Source: Leptospira brenneri
GTDB taxonomy: Bacteria; Spirochaetota; Leptospiria; Leptospirales; Leptospiraceae
Assembly (NCBI RefSeq): GCF_002812125.1
Contig: NZ_NPDQ01000001.1
Location: forward strand, 558,001-622,000
DNA: 64,000 nucleotides
Reading direction: 5' to 3'
Shown: positions 63,124 through 64,000 of the stretch, piece after piece
Layout of the letters: every line of letters starts with the position of its first letter
Position numbering within the stretch: the stretch's first letter is position 1
The notes under the pieces: model-generated
What the model was told of the DNA's origin: nothing
What the model saw: the letters and a program-made list of their open reading frames with translations, nothing else
Databases searched by the model: none
Position numbers and translations under genes: made by a program

Positions 63124-64000
63124 TTAATGTGTATTCGAAACTCCGAAATAAATAGAATTGTATGTATCAATCAATCTTTCAGTTGAAGATCCATGAGAGA
63201 CAAGAAGTAAGTTCCTTGTTCCATAATAAGAGAAATTGGTTTGGTCAAAATTTTTCGATCGGATGATCGATTGGTTTCTGCTGAAACCTATATAGATTTT
63301 GAGATTATCATAAAACTGATAAGACAATGAAACTTCAGCCTGATAACCTAAGATTTCTGTAACATTGTTTGGATTGGTTCTGGATGTAAAAAAGTAAGGA
63401 CCAAAACGGTCATCCATGTAATAACTATATCCCGTCCTTTGGTTCACATAACTTCTGCGTCCGTAGGAAACGTATGGATCGAATCCTAAATTCAGAGAGA
63501 AACGATCAAAAAATTGAATATTACTTCGAAGAGGTACTGAAATTCCATAGGAATTGATTTTGTCTGAGTAAATGTATGTGGCCACATCGTAGTTTTCAAC
63601 ATTGTACAATCGATCAATCTTTAATAAACCAAGTCCCAAGTAGAAAATTTGATTATCGAAAGGTAGATAAAAAAAGTTGAGACGATATTCTTGTCTTTGT
63701 ACATTTCCGTAAGTATATGCGTAAGGGATAAGTCTGGAAAAAAGACTTTGTACTTGATAATAAGGATCGCTGATTTTTATATTAGTCATATCAAAATCAA
63801 ATCCAAATTTGTTATTTGTGTTTCTATATTTAAAGAACGGTAAGTACACCAAGTCTTTATTGTTTTTCAAATCTGATTTTTGGGAAGCATCCACTGTATT
63901 TGTTTCATAAGGAAAGTAAGTGATATTTTGCACTTTCAGTCCATATTCAAAAGTCGCTGGCTTGGGTTTGGATTCTTCTGCATAAAGAATTGAAGTAGAA
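63124..64000 (-). CDS. Outer-membrane beta-barrel protein, N-terminus beyond the window
   Basis: At least 291 residues, open to the right edge; the sequence near the edge reads STSILYAEESKPKPATFEYG, which looks like the end of a signal peptide and the start of the mature protein, so only about 20 residues are missing. The rest is Tyr- and Phe-rich with alternating strands (RLNFFYLPFDNQIFYLGLGL, SLSYQFYDNLKIYIGFSRNQ), typical of a 10-14 strand barrel. The final residues (YFGVSNTH) lack the usual terminal aromatic. No family recognised. Copy B of the structured repeat follows its stop. Confidence 0.7.
   Translation of the reverse strand, partial: STSILYAEESKPKPATFEYGLKVQNITYFPYETNTVDASQKSDLKNNKDLVYLPFFKYRNTNNKFGFDFDMTNIKISDPYYQVQSLFSRLIPYAYTYGNVQRQEYRLNFFYLPFDNQIFYLGLGLLKIDRLYNVENYDVATYIYSDKINSYGISVPLRSNIQFFDRFSLNLGFDPYVSYGRRSYVNQRTGYSYYMDDRFGPYFFTSRTNPNNVTEILGYQAEVSLSYQFYDNLKIYIGFSRNQSIIRSKNFDQTNFSYYGTRNLLLVSHGSSTERLIDTYNSIYFGVSNTH

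Overview
The window looks like chromosomal DNA of a spirochaete of the genus Leptospira, probably a free-living (saprophytic) species. This is inferred from the AT-rich composition, frequent TTG/GTG starts, many lipoproteins with relaxed spirochaetal lipoboxes, and gene content (OxyR-AhpC-AhpF, ATP-dependent PEP carboxykinase, lipoproteins starting CKLxLNNPxDP, 7TM-DISM signalling proteins). I cannot name the species. I see no tRNA, rRNA, CRISPR array, phage or intact insertion sequence.

Layout. 1-0.5 kb: a lipoprotein cut by the window edge, preceded by a cobalamin riboswitch, both on the minus strand. 0.6-2 kb: an acyltransferase and a TetR regulator. 2-8.3 kb: an inorganic-carbon locus, with an SbtA-type bicarbonate permease and outer-membrane barrel divergent from a membrane-bound AraC-type regulator and a SulP transporter. 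8.3-9.3 kb: a TPM-domain protein whose start codon lies in the loop of the sulP terminator. 9.3-14.2 kb: a tolC-macA-macB-tetR efflux operon. 14.2-18.2 kb: a copper operon (cupredoxin/NosD-like fusion, small membrane protein, two-domain multicopper oxidase, SCO) behind a near-consensus promoter with a palindrome just downstream. 18.2-28.7 kb: a long minus-strand run of SpoIIE phosphatase, LytTR regulator, three small lipoproteins, TonB-dependent receptor, Cys-rich lipoprotein, ExbB, ExbD, TonB and a LytS-type kinase. 28.8-32 kb: oxyR, ahpC and ahpF. 32-34.8 kb: a hybrid kinase and an orphan protein. 35-43.8 kb: alpha-2-macroglobulin, PBP1C and a sulfatase-fold protein. 43.8-49.7 kb: small regulator/target modules (TetR with DUF5329, AraC with NmrA-like, DUF1304 with ECF sigma). 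50-59.6 kb: an island of surface lipoproteins (one Gly-rich, three paralogues, one frameshifted repeat protein). 59.7-62.8 kb: divergent glgA and pckA. 63.1-64 kb: an outer-membrane protein cut by the right edge.

How genes work together. The carbon locus pairs two candidate bicarbonate importers with a membrane-anchored regulator, and a 10-bp inverted repeat lies in the shared promoter. The copper operon encodes the parts of a periplasmic copper-oxidase pathway. The TonB operon carries its own energising complex, and its kinase and response regulator sit at opposite ends, suggesting a dedicated sensing and uptake circuit of unknown substrate.

The most novel-looking item is a pair of structured repeats (57978-58067 plus; 62996-63112 minus). 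Each begins about 10 bases after a stop codon in a convergent intergenic gap. They share three conserved sequence blocks and a three-way-junction fold, but one hairpin arm differs completely in sequence while remaining a hairpin.
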